In this document: piece by piece, positions 8,950-20,153 of the stretch
How the letters are laid out: each line of letters begins with the position of its first letter
How positions within the stretch are numbered: the first letter of the stretch is position 1
The notes under the pieces: generated by a model
What the model was told of the DNA's origin: nothing
The model's input: only the letters and a program-made list of their open reading frames with translations
Database searches by the model: none
Assembly (NCBI RefSeq): GCF_000717025.1
Contig: NZ_JNXG01000002.1
Coordinates: 682,001 to 746,000 of the forward strand
Direction of reading: 5' to 3'
Source: Streptomyces atroolivaceus
GTDB taxonomy: Bacteria > Actinomycetota > Actinomycetes > Streptomycetales > Streptomycetaceae
Length of the DNA stretch: 64,000 bases
Position numbers and translations under genes: made by a program

Positions 8950-8993
8950 CGCGGCGGGGCCAGGCAGTCGTCCCGGCCCGCCACGGCCCTCTC

Positions 8994-11900
8994 TCAGGGC
9001 CGCACGCCCACCGGCACTCCCATCACCTCGCGGGCGTGCCGGGACGGCGTCAGTCCGAGGCGCCAGGCCTGCCAGCCGTCGTCCAGGTCCACCCCACGGT
9101 TCAGGACCACGCGGAAAGCCTCCGCGCAGTCCTGCAGCTCGGCGTCCCGCAGCGGGTGGGCGGCCTCCAGCAGGTCCGCGAGTTCCTGCTGGGCCACCGC
9201 CGTGCCCACCTCGCTGCCGCCCGGTGAGGCGTACGGCAGTAGCGTGCACCGCAGGAACGCCGCCCAGTCGCCGCCCCGGACGTCGCCGTACGACGCGAAC
9301 AGGGTGACGGCTTCGCCGCAGAGTTCCAGCGCCTGCGCAGCGCGGTTGTTGCCGCCGTCGATCAGGGCCAGCTCCAGGCAGGCCCAGGCCTCGCCGTGGG
9401 CCACCCCGATCCGCTTGAAGTCCGCCCGGGCGTCCACCAGGAGCTGCCGGGCGAAACCGGAGTTGCGCAGGTTGCCCGTCTGCGTGGCCCGCTGGTCGCG
9501 TGTGACACGCCCCGAGTGGTGGCGGGCGCACGCCAGGCCGTACACGTCCCGCATCCGGGAGAACATCGTGCGCGCCCGCTCCAGCTCCCGTACCGCCTGG
9601 TCGGTGTCGCCGTCCTCCTCCAGCGCCTGCCCCAGGTAGTACCGCGTCCACGCCTCGCCGCGCGCGTCCTCGTTGCCCCGGTGCCGGGCGAGGGCCCCGC
9701 GCAGCTCCTCTACCGCCGGAGCGGCGTCGCCGTCCAGCAGCCGGGCGCGGGCCAGCTGGGTCAGGGCCCAGGCCTCGCCGCGCTCGTCCCGGGTGCGGCC
9801 GTACAGGTCGAGCGCGGTGGACAGCTCCTCCTCGGCCCTCGCGACCTCGCCCATCCGCAGGCAGACCTGGCCGAGCTGGAAGTGTGTCCAGGCCTCGCCG
9901 TGCAGCGACTCGCCCTCGCGGTGCAGGGCGAGCGCGGTGTCCAGCAGGGTCAGGGCCTCGGCGAGGTCGGCGCGGTCGCGTTCGACGGCGGCCAGGGCGT
10001 GCAGGGACCAGGCCCGGTCCTCCGCCAGTTCCGGCGATGCCTGCAGGGCGAGCGCCTCCCGGAGCCGCGCCGAGGCCTCACTCAGGTTCCCCTGGTGGTG
10101 CAGCGTGATGCCGAGCGAGCAGAGCGCGAGGGCGGCCCCCGCGTCGTTGTGGGCCTCGCGGTAGAGGCCGACGACGGAGGAGAGCGTGGTGCGGGCCTTG
10201 TCGAGCTCCCCGAGCTGCCGGGCCGCGATGCCGGTGCGCCACTGGACGGACCGCTCCAGGAGCCCCTGGTCGACGGCCTGCGTCAGCTCGCTGATCTCGC
10301 CGAGCCGGTAGAGGTCGCCGCGCAGCAGGCAGTAGTCGCACAGGGCGCCCAGGAGGTGGAGCACCGCCCCCTGGTCGACGCCCTCCGTGTGCCGCAGCGC
10401 CGAGGTGATGAAGCTCGACTCGTCGTCCAGCCAGCGCAGGGCGGCGTCCAGCGAGCTGAAGCCGTGCGAGCCGAACTGCCCGGCGCGGGTGGACATCTTG
10501 CCGTCCACCATGCGGATCACCGCGTCGGCCAGTTCCGCGTAGTTCTGGATGAGGCGCTCCTGCGCGGCCGTGCGGTCGGCCGCCGGTTCCTCGTCGAGCA
10601 GCCTCGCCAGGGCGAAGTCCCGTACGAGGTCGTGCAGCCGGTAGCGGGCCCCCCGCACGTGGACGAGGAGCCCGGCCCCGGCCAGGGCCTCCAGCAGGCG
10701 GCCGGCCTCCTGCTCGTCGGAGGAGAGCAGAGAGGCCGCCGCGGCCGCCCCCAGGCTGGCGCGTCCGGCAAGGGCGAGCCGCCGCAGCAGCCTGCGGGCC
10801 GCGTCGGACTGGTCGGTGTAGCGCAGCCACAGGGCACGCTCCACGGGTGCGACCGGACCGTAGGCACCGAGGGCGGCCGCGAGCTCGGCCCGCGTACGCG
10901 CGCCGAGGGCGGAGCCCGCGACCCGCAGGGCGAGTGGCAGCCCGCCGCACAGCTCGACGACGGTGTCGGTCGACGGGTAGTCGTACGGTCCGGCCTCCTC
11001 GTCGTGTGCCGACTCGCGCAGCAGCTCCTCCGCCCCCGCCGCGTCCAGACCGCCGACGGGCAGGTGGTACACCCGGGCCGGGGTGTCCTCGGGCAGCTCC
11101 AGGGGTTCGCGGGCGGTGACCAGGACGAGACTGTCGGAGCGCTCGGGCACGAGCGTGCGCACCTGGGCCGCGTCGGTGGCGTCGTCCAGGACGATCGTGA
11201 CGGGCGTGCCCGCCAGATGCTGGTGGTAGAGCTCGCCCAGGCGCCGTACGTGCTGTTCGGCGGAGGACCTCTCCCGGAAGAGCAGCTGTTCGCGCGGCGC
11301 CCCCAGCCGGTTGAGCAGGTGCAGCAGGGCGTCCCGTGTCGGCAGCGGGGCCTCCCCGGCGACCTCGCCCCGCAGGTCCACCACGCATGCCCCGCGGAAC
11401 TGGTCCTTCAGCGCGTGCGCGGCCCGCACGGCGAGTGTGGTGCGCCCGGAGCCCGGGGCGCCGTGCAGGACGACGACGGTCGGCCTGGTCTCGGTCGCGG
11501 CCCGGGCGGCGTGCACCCACCGGGCGATCTGCGCCAGTTCGGCGCGGCGGCCCGCGAACGGCCCGTCCACCGCGGGCAGATGACCGAAGGACTGTTCGAG
11601 GAGTGAGCGGGTGCGTGCGGCTCCACTGCGGTCGCCGCCGCGCAGCTGCGCCACGACGGAAGCGCCCGACTTCTTCGGCGGCCGGGTGGAGGCGGTCAGC
11701 ATCCGCTGCTGGTCGAGGAACGGGCGGATGCCCCGCACCTCCAGGGCCGTCAGCCACGCCAGCCGCAGCTGTTCAGGGCCGCCGGGCTGGTTCCGTTCGC
11801 CCGCCCTGCGGTGGGCGGCCGGCCAGTGCGAGGCGGTCACCCGGGCCACCGTAGCGGTCGTCCCCGCGACGGCGACGACCGCGCCCGCGCCGAGGGCGAG

Positions 11901-12212
11901 ACCGGTTTCGGTGCCGAGTGCGAGGTCCGCGCCGAACGCGGCCGCCGCGGCAACGCCCGTCACCAGCATCGGTGTTCCCAGCGACGCCCGGCTGAACCGT
12001 GCCGACAGCGGCTGCCGGCCGGCCCCCGCGGCGTCGAGCGCGCGGGTGTAGGTGGCGTACTCGTCGGCGGCGCCCGCCGCCATGGTGTCGAGCGCGCCCC
12101 GCGCACGCGCCAGCAGCGCGCCGGAGTCCGTCCGGCCTCCTGTCCGCCGTGCCTCTTCCTCCACGGCACGTACCAACAGCCGTTCGGCTTCCGCCCGATG
12201 GCTGTCCCGCAT
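8994..12212 (-). CDS. STAND-type ATPase with tetratricopeptide-like repeats
   Basis: A 1072-aa protein. The N-terminal 70 residues are helical, followed by two hydrophobic segments (about 81-98 and 104-122). An NB-ARC-like NTPase follows: P-loop GAPGSGRTT at 251-259, Walker [10 protein letters not shown] near 340, and the sensor region [15 protein letters not shown] winged-helix-like segment (about 470-560) precedes a long array of degenerate TPR units to the C-terminus, recognisable by repeated blocks such as [18 protein letters not shown] and [18 protein letters not shown]. Such proteins act as signal-sensing switches in regulation or defence. It lacks the DNA-binding SARP domain seen in AfsR-type relatives. 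The ligand is unknown. Confidence 0.88.
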   Translation of the reverse strand: MRDSHRAEAERLLVRAVEEEARRTGGRTDSGALLARARGALDTMAAGAADEYATYTRALDAAGAGRQPLSARFSRASLGTPMLVTGVAAAAAFGADLALGTETGLALGAGAVVAVAGTTATVARVTASHWPAAHRRAGERNQPGGPEQLRLAWLTALEVRGIRPFLDQQRMLTASTRPPKKSGASVVAQLRGGDRSGAARTRSLLEQSFGHLPAVDGPFAGRRAELAQIARWVHAARAATETRPTVVVLHGAPGSGRTTLAVRAAHALKDQFRGACVVDLRGEVAGEAPLPTRDALLHLLNRLGAPREQLLFRERSSAEQHVRRLGELYHQHLAGTPVTIVLDDATDAAQVRTLVPERSDSLVLVTAREPLELPEDTPARVYHLPVGGLDAAGAEELLRESAHDEEAGPYDYPSTDTVVELCGGLPLALRVAGSALGARTRAELAAALGAYGPVAPVERALWLRYTDQSDAARRLLRRLALAGRASLGAAAAASLLSSDEQEAGRLLEALAGAGLLVHVRGARYRLHDLVRDFALARLLDEEPAADRTAAQERLIQNYAELADAVIRMVDGKMSTRAGQFGSHGFSSLDAALRWLDDESSFITSALRHTEGVDQGAVLHLLGALCDYCLLRGDLYRLGEISELTQAVDQGLLERSVQWRTGIAARQLGELDKARTTLSSVVGLYREAHNDAGAALALCSLGITLHHQGNLSEASARLREALALQASPELAEDRAWSLHALAAVERDRADLAEALTLLDTALALHREGESLHGEAWTHFQLGQVCLRMGEVARAEEELSTALDLYGRTRDERGEAWALTQLARARLLDGDAAPAVEELRGALARHRGNEDARGEAWTRYYLGQALEEDGDTDQAVRELERARTMFSRMRDVYGLACARHHSGRVTRDQRATQTGNLRNSGFARQLLVDARADFKRIGVAHGEAWACLELALIDGGNNRAAQALELCGEAVTLFASYGDVRGGDWAAFLRCTLLPYASPGGSEVGTAVAQQELADLLEAAHPLRDAELQDCAEAFRVVLNRGVDLDDGWQAWRLGLTPSRHAREVMGVPVGVRP

Positions 12213-12411
12213 GCGTCCCCCTAGGTTCCGGCTGCTCCGCCCCGTCCGGCTGTCACGGGCGTCCAGTGTCCTGCGTACGGCCCGTCAGCGCGAGAGAGCG
12301 GGGCGATCGACCGGCGGGGGATCGGTGTGCGCAAGGAGCGCGTCGGAGGAGGCCCGCGGGGGCGGTGCCGCCTGCTCGGGTCGACCGCGCCGCCGGGCGG
12401 GATGCCGGTCG

Positions 12412-12591
12412 TCAGGTGGCTTGCAGGTCCACGGTGACGGAGAAGGGCGCGGCGGCCTTGATCACGCCGGTGAACATCTCGCCGTCCCGGTACGCCTTGG
12501 TGGCGGGGTCCTCCTCGGACCAGGAGTCGTACTGCTCCGCGCTGATCTGGAGGTGCATCCATGCGGGTGCGATCATCATGCCGGCGGTCAT
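12412..12591 (-). CDS. Short Uma2-like protein with apparent internal deletion
   Basis: A 59-aa frame starting [20 protein letters not shown] after a strong ribosome site (AAGGAGG, 8 bases). From memory of Streptomyces Uma2-family proteins, the first 27 residues (to YDSWSEE) resemble their N-terminus and the remainder ([15 protein letters not shown] to [12 protein letters not shown]) their C-terminus, while the roughly 130-residue catalytic middle is missing in frame. It therefore looks like an internally deleted, probably inactive remnant that is still translatable. It could instead be an independent small protein. It lies between the STAND ATPase and the divergent thioredoxin-domain gene. 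Confidence 0.6.
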   Translation of the reverse strand: MTAGMMIAPAWMHLQISAEQYDSWSEEDPATKAYRDGEMFTGVIKAAAPFSVTVDLQAT

Positions 12592-12769
12592 GAACGTGCC
12601 TCCTTCGAGGATGCTCGTCAGTTCCGGTGCTGCTCGGATCGGCCTACTGTTCCGTGCTGTCCAGGGGCTTGGTCCGCCGAGGCTCCGGGCGGGTGCCGGA
12701 GGCCCGAACCTCCTCACCCCGGTGAGCCCGTCCCCCCCGCCGTCACCCCCGGTGCGCAAGGATTGGGGT

Positions 12770-14797
12770 ATGGCCAACCGACTTGCGCAGACCACTTCCC
12801 CGTACCTCCTCCAGCACGCCGACAATCCCGTCGACTGGTGGCCGTGGTCGCCCGAGGCGTTCGAGGAGGCCCGCCGCCGCGGCGTCCCCGTGCTGCTCAG
12901 CGTCGGCTACGCCAGCTGCCACTGGTGCCATGTGATGGCCCACGAGTCGTTCGAGGACGCGGCCACCGCCGACTATCTCAACGCGCACTTCGTGCCGGTG
13001 AAGGTCGACCGCGAGGAGCGGCCCGACGTCGACGCCGTGTACATGGAGGCCGTGCAGGCCGCGACCGGCCAGGGGGGATGGCCGATGACCGTCTTCCTGA
13101 CCGCCGAGGCCGAGCCCTTCTACTTCGGCACGTACTTCCCGCCCGAGCCCCGCCACGGCATGCCCTCCTTCCAGCAGGTGCTCGAAGGGGTCGTGGCCGC
13201 CTGGTCCGACCGGCGCGAGGAGGTCGCGGAGGTGGCCGGGCGCATCGTCCGTGACCTGGCGGGCCGCTCCCTGACCACCGGGGAGGGGAACCTGCCGGGC
13301 GAGCCGGAGCTGGCGCAGGCGCTGCTGCGGCTGACGCGGGACTACGACGAGAAGCACGGCGGTTTCGGCGGCGCGCCCAAGTTCCCGCCGTCCATGGTCA
13401 TCGAGTTCCTGCTGCGTCACCACGCCCGTACGGGCGCGGAGGGCGCCCTGCAGATGGCCGCCGACAGCTGTGCGGCCATGGCGCGCGGCGGGATCTACGA
13501 CCAGCTCGGCGGTGGTTTCGCGCGCTACTCCGTGGACCGGGAATGGGTCGTCCCGCACTTCGAGAAGATGCTCTACGACAACGCCCTGCTGTGCCGCGTG
13601 TACGCCCATCTGTGGCGGGCCACGGGATCGGACCTGGCCCGCCGGGTGGCCCTGGAGACGGCCGACTTCATGGTGCGGGAGCTGCGGACCACCGAGGGCG
13701 GTTTCGCCTCGGCGCTGGACGCGGACAGCGAGGACGCGCAGGGGCGCCACGTCGAGGGCGCCTTCTACGTGTGGACGCCCGCGCAGCTGCGCGAGGTGCT
13801 GGGTGAGGAGGACGCCGCCTTCGCCGCCGAGCACTTCGGCGTGACCGAGGAGGGCACCTTCGAGGAGGGGTCCTCCGTCCTGCGGCTCGTGGGGGCCGGG
13901 GAGACGGACACCACCGACGCCGCGCGGGTCGACGACGTACGGGCCCGGCTGCTCGCCGCACGTGAGCTGCGGGTACGCCCCGAGCGCGACGACAAGATCG
14001 TCGCCGCCTGGAACGGACTGGCGATCGCCGCGCTCGCCGAGACCGGGGCCTATTTCGGCCGCCCGGACCTGGTCGAGCGGGCCACCGAGGCCGCGGACCT
14101 GCTGGTACGGGTGCACATGGGTGACGTCGCCCGGCTCTGCCGCACGTCGAAGGACGGCCGCGCCGGGGACAACTCGGGGGTCCTGGAGGACTACGGCGAC
14201 GTCGCCGAAGGGTTCCTCGCGCTCGCCTCCGTGACGGGTGAGGGCGCGTGGCTGGAGTTCGCCGGCTTCCTGCTGGACATCGTGCTCCAGCACTTCACCG
14301 GGGAGGGCGGACAGATGTTCGATGCCGCCGACGACGCGGAGCAGCTCATCCGGCGTCCGCAGGACCCCACCGACAGTGCCACCCCGGCCGGCTGGACCGC
14401 CGCCGCGGGCGCGCTGCTCTCCTACGCCGCGCACACCGGATCCGAGGCGCACCGCACGGCGGCCGAGGGTGCCCTCGGGATCGTCGGGGCGCTCGGCCCG
14501 AAGGCACCCCGGTTCATCGGCTGGGGCCTGGCGGTCGCCGAGGCGCTGCTGGACGGCCCCCGGGAGGTCGCGGTGGCCGGTCCGGTCGCCGGGGAGCTGC
14601 ACCGGGCGGCTCTGCTGGGGCGGGCGCCCGGTGCGGTCGTCGCGGCGGGCGAGGGGCCGGACGCCGGCTACGAGTTCCCGCTGCTGGTGGACCGGCCGCT
14701 GGTGGGCGGTGAGCCGACCGCGTACGTCTGCCGGCACTTCGTGTGCGACGCGCCGACGACGGACGCGGGGGAGCTCGCCGCCAAGCTGGGCGGCTGA
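12770..14797 (+). CDS. Thioredoxin-domain protein of the YyaL/spermatogenesis-associated protein 20 family
   Basis: A 675-aa cytoplasmic protein. The N-terminal thioredoxin-like domain (about 1-170) opens with [20 protein letters not shown] and carries C50-H-W-C53 in [19 protein letters not shown]. The rest is an alpha/alpha-toroid of the six-hairpin glycosidase type with [29 protein letters not shown] and [12 protein letters not shown]. The combination is diagnostic of this widely conserved family, whose function is not established. ATG 12770 is the family start. It converges on the hemolysin III gene, with an 18-bp-arm hairpin between them. Confidence 0.92.
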   Translation: MANRLAQTTSPYLLQHADNPVDWWPWSPEAFEEARRRGVPVLLSVGYASCHWCHVMAHESFEDAATADYLNAHFVPVKVDREERPDVDAVYMEAVQAATGQGGWPMTVFLTAEAEPFYFGTYFPPEPRHGMPSFQQVLEGVVAAWSDRREEVAEVAGRIVRDLAGRSLTTGEGNLPGEPELAQALLRLTRDYDEKHGGFGGAPKFPPSMVIEFLLRHHARTGAEGALQMAADSCAAMARGGIYDQLGGGFARYSVDREWVVPHFEKMLYDNALLCRVYAHLWRATGSDLARRVALETADFMVRELRTTEGGFASALDADSEDAQGRHVEGAFYVWTPAQLREVLGEEDAAFAAEHFGVTEEGTFEEGSSVLRLVGAGETDTTDAARVDDVRARLLAARELRVRPERDDKIVAAWNGLAIAALAETGAYFGRPDLVERATEAADLLVRVHMGDVARLCRTSKDGRAGDNSGVLEDYGDVAEGFLALASVTGEGAWLEFAGFLLDIVLQHFTGEGGQMFDAADDAEQLIRRPQDPTDSATPAGWTAAAGALLSYAAHTGSEAHRTAAEGALGIVGALGPKAPRFIGWGLAVAEALLDGPREVAVAGPVAGELHRAALLGRAPGAVVAAGEGPDAGYEFPLLVDRPLVGGEPTAYVCRHFVCDAPTTDAGELAAKLGG

Positions 14798-14802
14798 GGC
14801 GA

Positions 14803-14848
14803 GGTGCGGCGAAGGGCCGGCCGTGGTGGCCCGGCCCTTCGCCGCACC
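14803..14848. terminator. Strong bidirectional terminator hairpin
   Basis: Perfect 18-bp arms (14803-14820 and 14831-14848), beginning GGTGCGGCGAAGGGCC, surround a 10-base loop between convergent genes. Confidence 0.8.
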
Positions 14849-14854
14849 GACGGC

Positions 14855-15538
14855 TCACTGCTGGTAGGCGACCAGGGAGATCCCGATGTAGTGCGCGACG
14901 AACGCCGCCAGTGTCAGTGAGTGGAAGACCTCGTGGAAGCCGAAGTAACGCGGTGAGGGGTTCGGGCGCTTGAGGCCGTAGATGACGCCTCCGGCGCTGT
15001 AGAGCAGCCCGCCGGCGACGACGAGGACCAGTACCGTGATGCCGCCGGTGCGCATGAAGTCCGGCAGGAAGAACACCGCGGCCCATCCCATGGCGATGTA
15101 GCACGGGGTGTAGAGCCAGCGCGGGGCGCCGACCCAGAACACGCGGAAGGCGATGCCGGCCGCCGCCGCGCCCCAGATCGCCCACAGGAGCGGGCGGCTC
15201 GTGGACTCCGGCAGCAGCAGGAGGGCCAGCGGCGTGTAGGTGCCCGCGATGATCAGGAAGATGTTCGCGTGGTCGAGCCGGCGCAGCACCGCTTCGCCGC
15301 GCGGCCCCCACGTACCCCGGTGGTAGACCCCGCTCACCCCGAACAGCAGGCAGGCGCTGAGCACGTACACGGCGCAGGCGACCCGCGCGCGTGAGCTGTC
15401 GGCCAGGGCGATCAGGGCGATTCCGGCGATGACCACCGCGGGGAACATTCCGGCGTGCAGCCAGCCGCGCATCCGTGGTTTGACCGGGACGGGGTCGGTG
15501 AGTTCGACGGGGCCGGACTCGGAGGCGGCAGAAGTCAT
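14855..15538 (-). CDS. Hemolysin III family (PAQR/TrhA-type) membrane protein
   Basis: A 227-aa protein with seven predicted membrane segments. Family motifs include the early GVYHRGTWGP, with the LDHANIFLIIAGTYTPLALL segment in the middle and GFHEVFHSLTLAAFVAHYIG at the end. The conserved histidines and Asp of these motifs form the metal site of PAQR hydrolase-like receptors. The bacterial members are membrane-homeostasis proteins; the haemolysin name is historical. ATG 15536-15538 is the start. Confidence 0.92.
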   Translation of the reverse strand: MTSAASESGPVELTDPVPVKPRMRGWLHAGMFPAVVIAGIALIALADSSRARVACAVYVLSACLLFGVSGVYHRGTWGPRGEAVLRRLDHANIFLIIAGTYTPLALLLLPESTSRPLLWAIWGAAAAGIAFRVFWVGAPRWLYTPCYIAMGWAAVFFLPDFMRTGGITVLVLVVAGGLLYSAGGVIYGLKRPNPSPRYFGFHEVFHSLTLAAFVAHYIGISLVAYQQ

Positions 15539-15744
15539 ATCCGCATGCTACCTACGCTCCCGTAGGTGCCGTCATGAGTGGCGATGCTCACGTGTGCGGC
15601 CCTCTGGACATATGGGCGGGATGGTCGGATGATCAAATGAGTGCGGTCGGCACCGGATGAGCGCCAGGGGAATTCGAAGGGGTCAGCATCCGGGTCGCAG
15701 CCCCCACGGGGCCTGACAACACACCCTCTCGACTAGGAGCGATC

Positions 15745-17571
15745 GTGGCGCGAGACATCGCGGCTCCCCTCACTGTTCCCACTCGTCACCAGGAGCTCGT
15801 CTCCTGGGTGGACGAGATCGCCGCCCTCACCCAGCCGGACCGCGTGGTCTGGTGCGACGGCTCGGAGGCCGAGTACGAGCGCCTGTGCGGGGAGCTCGTC
15901 GCCAAGGGCACCTTCACCGCGCTCGACCCGGTCAAGCGCCCCAACTCGTACTACGCGGCTTCCGACCCGAGCGACGTCGCCCGCGTCGAGGACCGCACCT
16001 TCATCTGTTCCGAGAAGGAGGAGGACGCGGGCCCGACCAACCACTGGAAGGCGCCCGCCGAGATGCGGGAGATCTTCGCGGGGGAGAAGGGCGTCTTCCG
16101 CGGCTCCATGCGCGGCCGCACGATGTACGTCGTCCCGTTCTGCATGGGCCCCGTCGGCTCGCCGCTCTCCGCGATCGGTGTCGAGATCACCGACTCCGCG
16201 TACGTCGCCGTGTCGATGCGCACGATGACGCGCATGGGCCAGGCGGTCCTGGAGGAGCTGGGCACCGACGGCTTCTTCGTCAAGGCCGTCCACACCCTCG
16301 GCGCTCCCCTCGCCGAGGGCGAGGCCGACGTCCCGTGGCCCTGCAACTCCACGAAGTACATCTCGCACTTCCCCGAGGACCGCGAGATCTGGTCCTACGG
16401 CTCCGGTTACGGCGGCAACGCCCTTCTCGGCAAGAAGTGCTACGCGCTGCGCATCGCCTCCGTCATGGCGCGGGACGAGGGCTGGCTCGCGGAGCACATG
16501 CTGATCCTCAAGCTCACTCCGCCCAGCGGCGGGAGCAAGTACGTCGCGGCCGCGTTCCCGAGCGCCTGCGGCAAGACCAACCTCGCCATGCTGGAGCCCA
16601 CGATCCCCGGCTGGACCGTCGAGACCATCGGCGACGACATCGCCTGGATGCGGTTCGGCGAGGACGGCCAGCTGTACGCGATCAACCCGGAGGCCGGCTT
16701 CTTCGGTGTCGCGCCCGGCACCGGCGAGCACACCAACGCCAACGCCATGAAGACCATGTGGGGCAACTCCGTCTTCACCAACGTCGCGCTCACCGACGAC
16801 GGCGACGTGTGGTGGGAGGGCATGACCGAGGAGCTCCCGGCGCACCTCACGGACTGGAAGGGCAACGACTGGACCCCCGAGTCCGGCACGCCCGCCGCGC
16901 ACCCCAACGCCCGCTTCACCGTTCCGGCCGGCCAGTGCCCGATCATCGCGCCGGAGTGGGAGGACCCGAAGGGTGTTCCGATCTCGGCGATCCTCTTCGG
17001 CGGCCGCCGCGCCTCCGCGGTCCCGCTGGTCACCGAGTCCTTCACCTGGCAGCACGGCGTCTTCCTCGGGGCCAACGTCGCCTCCGAGAAGACCGCCGCG
17101 GCCGAGGGCAAGGTCGGTGAGCTGCGACGCGACCCGTTCGCCATGCTGCCGTTCTGCGGCTACAACATGGGCGACTACATGAAGCACTGGGTCGAGGTGG
17201 GCGCCGGCAAGGCGGACCAGTCGAAGCTTCCGAAGATCTACTACGTGAACTGGTTCCGCAAGAACGAGGCGGGCAAGTTCGTGTGGCCCGGCTTCGGTGA
17301 GAACAGCCGCGTGCTCAAGTGGATCGTCGAGCGCCTGGAGGGCAGGGCGGAGGGCGTCGAGACGCCGATCGGCATCCTGCCGGCCAAGGGATCCATGGAC
17401 ACGGACGGCCTGGATCTCTCCGAGTCCGACCTCGACTTCCTGCTGAACGTCGACAAGGAGGTCTGGCGCGAAGAGGCCGCGCTGATCCCCGAACACCTCA
17501 ACACCTTCGGCGACCACACGCCGAAGGAGCTGTGGGACGAGTACCGCGCGCTGGTCCAGCGCCTGGGCTGA
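15745..17571 (+). CDS. pckG: Phosphoenolpyruvate carboxykinase (GTP)
   Basis: A 608-aa enzyme interconverting oxaloacetate plus GTP with phosphoenolpyruvate, CO2 and GDP, the gateway of gluconeogenesis. The P-loop with the reactive cysteine, [12 protein letters not shown], starts near residue 271. Other signatures are the N-terminal [10 protein letters not shown], the metal/substrate segment [12 protein letters not shown] and the nucleotide-site residues in [14 protein letters not shown]. Start GTG 15745 follows AGGAG by 5 bases. The long leader (15539-15744) contains no gene. A hairpin at 17644-17678 ends the transcript. Confidence 0.96.
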   Translation: MARDIAAPLTVPTRHQELVSWVDEIAALTQPDRVVWCDGSEAEYERLCGELVAKGTFTALDPVKRPNSYYAASDPSDVARVEDRTFICSEKEEDAGPTNHWKAPAEMREIFAGEKGVFRGSMRGRTMYVVPFCMGPVGSPLSAIGVEITDSAYVAVSMRTMTRMGQAVLEELGTDGFFVKAVHTLGAPLAEGEADVPWPCNSTKYISHFPEDREIWSYGSGYGGNALLGKKCYALRIASVMARDEGWLAEHMLILKLTPPSGGSKYVAAAFPSACGKTNLAMLEPTIPGWTVETIGDDIAWMRFGEDGQLYAINPEAGFFGVAPGTGEHTNANAMKTMWGNSVFTNVALTDDGDVWWEGMTEELPAHLTDWKGNDWTPESGTPAAHPNARFTVPAGQCPIIAPEWEDPKGVPISAILFGGRRASAVPLVTESFTWQHGVFLGANVASEKTAAAEGKVGELRRDPFAMLPFCGYNMGDYMKHWVEVGAGKADQSKLPKIYYVNWFRKNEAGKFVWPGFGENSRVLKWIVERLEGRAEGVETPIGILPAKGSMDTDGLDLSESDLDFLLNVDKEVWREEAALIPEHLNTFGDHTPKELWDEYRALVQRLG

Positions 17572-17643
17572 TCCCCTTCGGCCCCGCGGCCGGGCTCTTC
17601 CGACATCCGCCCTGACCTGTGGGGTCAACGGCCCGCCGCGGCA

Positions 17644-17678
17644 CGGCACCCGGAGCCCCCTCATGGTTCCGGGTGCCG
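17644..17678 (+). terminator. Terminator after pckG
   Basis: CGGCACCCGGA (17644-17654) and TCCGGGTGCCG (17668-17678) are perfect 11-bp arms around a 13-base loop, 73 bases after the stop. Confidence 0.65.
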
Positions 17679-17843
17679 CTCCCTTCCAGGAGACCGCCTC
17701 CGGCTGGGCGCCGCCCCGATTTCGGGGAGAACGTCCATGAATCACCAACAACTTGCGCACATAACCTTCACATCTGTTGCATGATGCCCACAGGGCGTCC
17801 GAGAGAGCCGTCGGATGCCGTCAACGCTTCTGTGGGGGAACAG

Positions 17844-19580
17844 TTGAACAGGTCAGGACAGAGGAAGCGCGGCCTCGCGACACTCCTCGCACTCACGCTC
17901 GGCGGTGCGGGTCTCACCGTGCTCGCGGCGCCGGCGGCCCACGCGGCGGACGACGACGTGGCGAAGCTGCCCATCTCGTCGTTCTCGTCCATGGTCGTGG
18001 ACTCCGCGCACGAACGGGTCTACGTCAGTGACGACGCACGGTCCACGACGGTGAAGACCTCGGTGCACGTCTACAACTTCCAGGGCCAGAAGGTCGACGA
18101 GCTGCCCAGCACGTACGGCTCCGTCGGCGGCATGGCTCTCGCACACGACGGTTCGAAGCTGTACGTCTCCGAGATGAACCGGATCTCCGCGTACGACACC
18201 GAGACGTTCGAGAAGACCACCCACACCGGGACCAACTGGTCAGGTCAGTGCGGGCGTCAGGTCGCCTACGCGGGTGGCAAGGTGTGGCACACCGACATCG
18301 GCTACACCACCCTGTGCGACGAACGGCAGAGCTATCTGTACGGGAGCGCGAACGGCCTCCTCTCCTACACCGGCTGGGAGGGTGCGGGCAGGCTCCACTT
18401 CGCGACCACGCCCCAGACCCCGGACGTGCTCGCCGTGGGGCAGACGCTGAGCCCGGGCGGGACCGACCCCTACCTGACCGTCTTCGACAGCAGTGGCGAC
18501 ACCCTCGTGCGGGGACCGCAGCGCCGCTTCGCCGACAGCGCGGGCGCGGGCGCGCTCGACCTCAGGGACCTGGCCCTGTCGGGCGACGGCGCCAGGCTCG
18601 CCGTCGCCGACGCCGCGCACGGCACCCGCCTGCTCCGCACCGCCGATCTGTCGGACGCCCCGGTGCAGTACCAGCCGCTGCCGGAGGGGGCGAAGGCCTC
18701 GGCCGTCGCGTTCAGCGCCGAAGGCGGGTACGTCGCGCGAGGGGCCACCGCCACCGGGTCCACGGCGGACCTGCTGATCCAGAAGGCGGACCCGGCGGAG
18801 GGCACCACGGCGCTGGAGTTCGCCTTCGAGGGTGAACTCGACGGAGCCCGGGTCGCCCCGCGCGGCCTCGGGTGGTCCCAGGACGGCTCCCGGCTCTTCG
18901 CGGTGACCACCAACGCCTCGGGTACCGCCTACTGGCTGCACGTGATCCAGCCGCCCGCCGCCCAGTACGACTCCCGCTTCACGGGAGCGCTGTCCACCAC
19001 CCCGGGCACGCCGGTCGTCGGTGAACCGCTCGGCATCCGGGGCCGGCTCGAACTCGACGGTCCCGCTCCGGCCGAGCCAGTCAAGGTCTCGGCGACGCGT
19101 CATGACGCCAACGGTGACCGCAAGCTGGCGGCCGTGGAGGTCGACCCGGACGGCACGTTCACGGTTCTCGACGTCCCGTCCCTGGTCGGAGAGGCCACGT
19201 ACACCCTGTCCTTCCTCGGGGACGTGACCCACCGTCCCGCCGAGGACGTCTCACTCCAGGTCACGGTGGCCAAGGCGCCGACGGCCATCGCGCTCACGGC
19301 TCCGGCGGAGGCGACGAAGAACCAGAGCCTGGAGATCACCGGCACCCTGACCGGCCAGGGCCGCGCGCTGCCCTCGGGCATCACTCTGGCCGTGCAGCGG
19401 ACGGACCGGAAGGGCACCGGCACGCTCACCTCGGCGGCGGTCGCGGCCGACGGCACCTTCAGGATCCACGACCTGCCGTCGGCGCGGGGCGAGGTCGTCT
19501 ACACGGTCGCCTACGCGGGGGACGACCTGCACAGCGCCTCGACCGCGTCGGTCTCGGTGCGCGTCCGTCCCGCCTCGTAG
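17844..19580 (+). CDS. Secreted beta-propeller protein with two Ig-like domains
   Basis: About 578 aa from TTG 17844, which follows GGGGGAACAG; GTG 17832 and ATG 17781 are possible longer starts in the same frame. A Sec signal peptide (basic QRKRG, hydrophobic LATLLALTLGGAGLTVLAAP, cleavage after AHA) is followed by a YncE/WD40-like propeller (about 40-370) with blade motifs such as HERVYVSDDA, GSKLYVSEMN and GARLAVADAA. Two Ig-like repeats follow (about 385-480 and 480-575), each with DGTFTVLDVPS- or DGTFRIHDLPS-like strands. No catalytic motif is seen. Probably a cell-surface or exported binding protein; ligand unknown. An AT-richer promoter region lies at about 17735-17785. Confidence 0.82.
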   Translation: MNRSGQRKRGLATLLALTLGGAGLTVLAAPAAHAADDDVAKLPISSFSSMVVDSAHERVYVSDDARSTTVKTSVHVYNFQGQKVDELPSTYGSVGGMALAHDGSKLYVSEMNRISAYDTETFEKTTHTGTNWSGQCGRQVAYAGGKVWHTDIGYTTLCDERQSYLYGSANGLLSYTGWEGAGRLHFATTPQTPDVLAVGQTLSPGGTDPYLTVFDSSGDTLVRGPQRRFADSAGAGALDLRDLALSGDGARLAVADAAHGTRLLRTADLSDAPVQYQPLPEGAKASAVAFSAEGGYVARGATATGSTADLLIQKADPAEGTTALEFAFEGELDGARVAPRGLGWSQDGSRLFAVTTNASGTAYWLHVIQPPAAQYDSRFTGALSTTPGTPVVGEPLGIRGRLELDGPAPAEPVKVSATRHDANGDRKLAAVEVDPDGTFTVLDVPSLVGEATYTLSFLGDVTHRPAEDVSLQVTVAKAPTAIALTAPAEATKNQSLEITGTLTGQGRALPSGITLAVQRTDRKGTGTLTSAAVAADGTFRIHDLPSARGEVVYTVAYAGDDLHSASTASVSVRVRPAS

Positions 19581-19662
19581 GCGTCCGGGGCGGGGCGCGG
19601 TCCGCACCCCGCTCGTGTGTGGCACCCGGTCCACGTGTCTTCGCGACCGTGGACCGGGGCCG

Positions 19663-20070
19663 TCAGGGGGCGCCGACCAGTGCGGTCGGTGCGGTCGGTG
19701 CGGCAGGGGCGGCCAGGGCCGCGGCATGCGCGTCCATGGCTTCGGCCGCGAGAATCGCCACGGCGGTGTCGGCGCGGGACGCGGCCACCACGAGGGCCCG
19801 GCCGGCGAGGGCGTGGGCGCGGCGGTGCAGAGCGGCCGGGGAGGCCTCGCTCCGTCCGGCGTGCCGGGCGGGCGGCGCGGCGCGGAGCCTGGCCACCTGC
19901 TCCGCGATGCGGTCGCCCATGGCGGTGAGGCCCAGCTCGTCGGTGACGGCGAGCAGGGCGGCGAGGTGTCCGGCGAGCTGGATGTCCAGCGCGTCCTCGC
20001 GGCTGCGGTGCGGGAAATCGGCGTCGTCGGCCGATGTGTGGACCGACTTGGTGCGGATCGGCTCGTACAT
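19663..20070 (-). CDS. SCO4983 family small protein
   Basis: A 135-aa acid- and alanine-rich helical protein starting MYEPIRTKSVHTSADDADFP. The N-terminus and the segment EDALDIQLAGHLAALLAVTDELGL match what I recall as the Streptomyces SCO4983 family. The C-terminal 40 residues are almost pure Ala/Pro/Thr low complexity. No signal peptide or catalytic motif. It is downstream of the aminotransferase on the same strand with about 80 bases between them and may be co-transcribed. Function unknown. Confidence 0.75.
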   Translation of the reverse strand: MYEPIRTKSVHTSADDADFPHRSREDALDIQLAGHLAALLAVTDELGLTAMGDRIAEQVARLRAAPPARHAGRSEASPAALHRRAHALAGRALVVAASRADTAVAILAAEAMDAHAAALAAPAAPTAPTALVGAP

Positions 20071-20153
20071 GGATGGCCTCCTGGCGTTGCAGTAAGGCCA
20101 TCCTACATTGGATCGAGTCTAAAGTTGTGTCGGGTCCGAAAGATCTTCGTCGC

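Noticed and set aside
9396..11606. 736-aa plus-strand frame antisense to the STAND ATPase
   Set aside because: The minus frame has P-loop, Walker B and TPR text; the plus frame is a GC shadow.
17781..17843. Upstream ATG start for the secreted propeller protein
   Set aside because: It would add a charged 21-residue extension before a complete signal peptide, and the TTG at 17844 has the better ribosome site.
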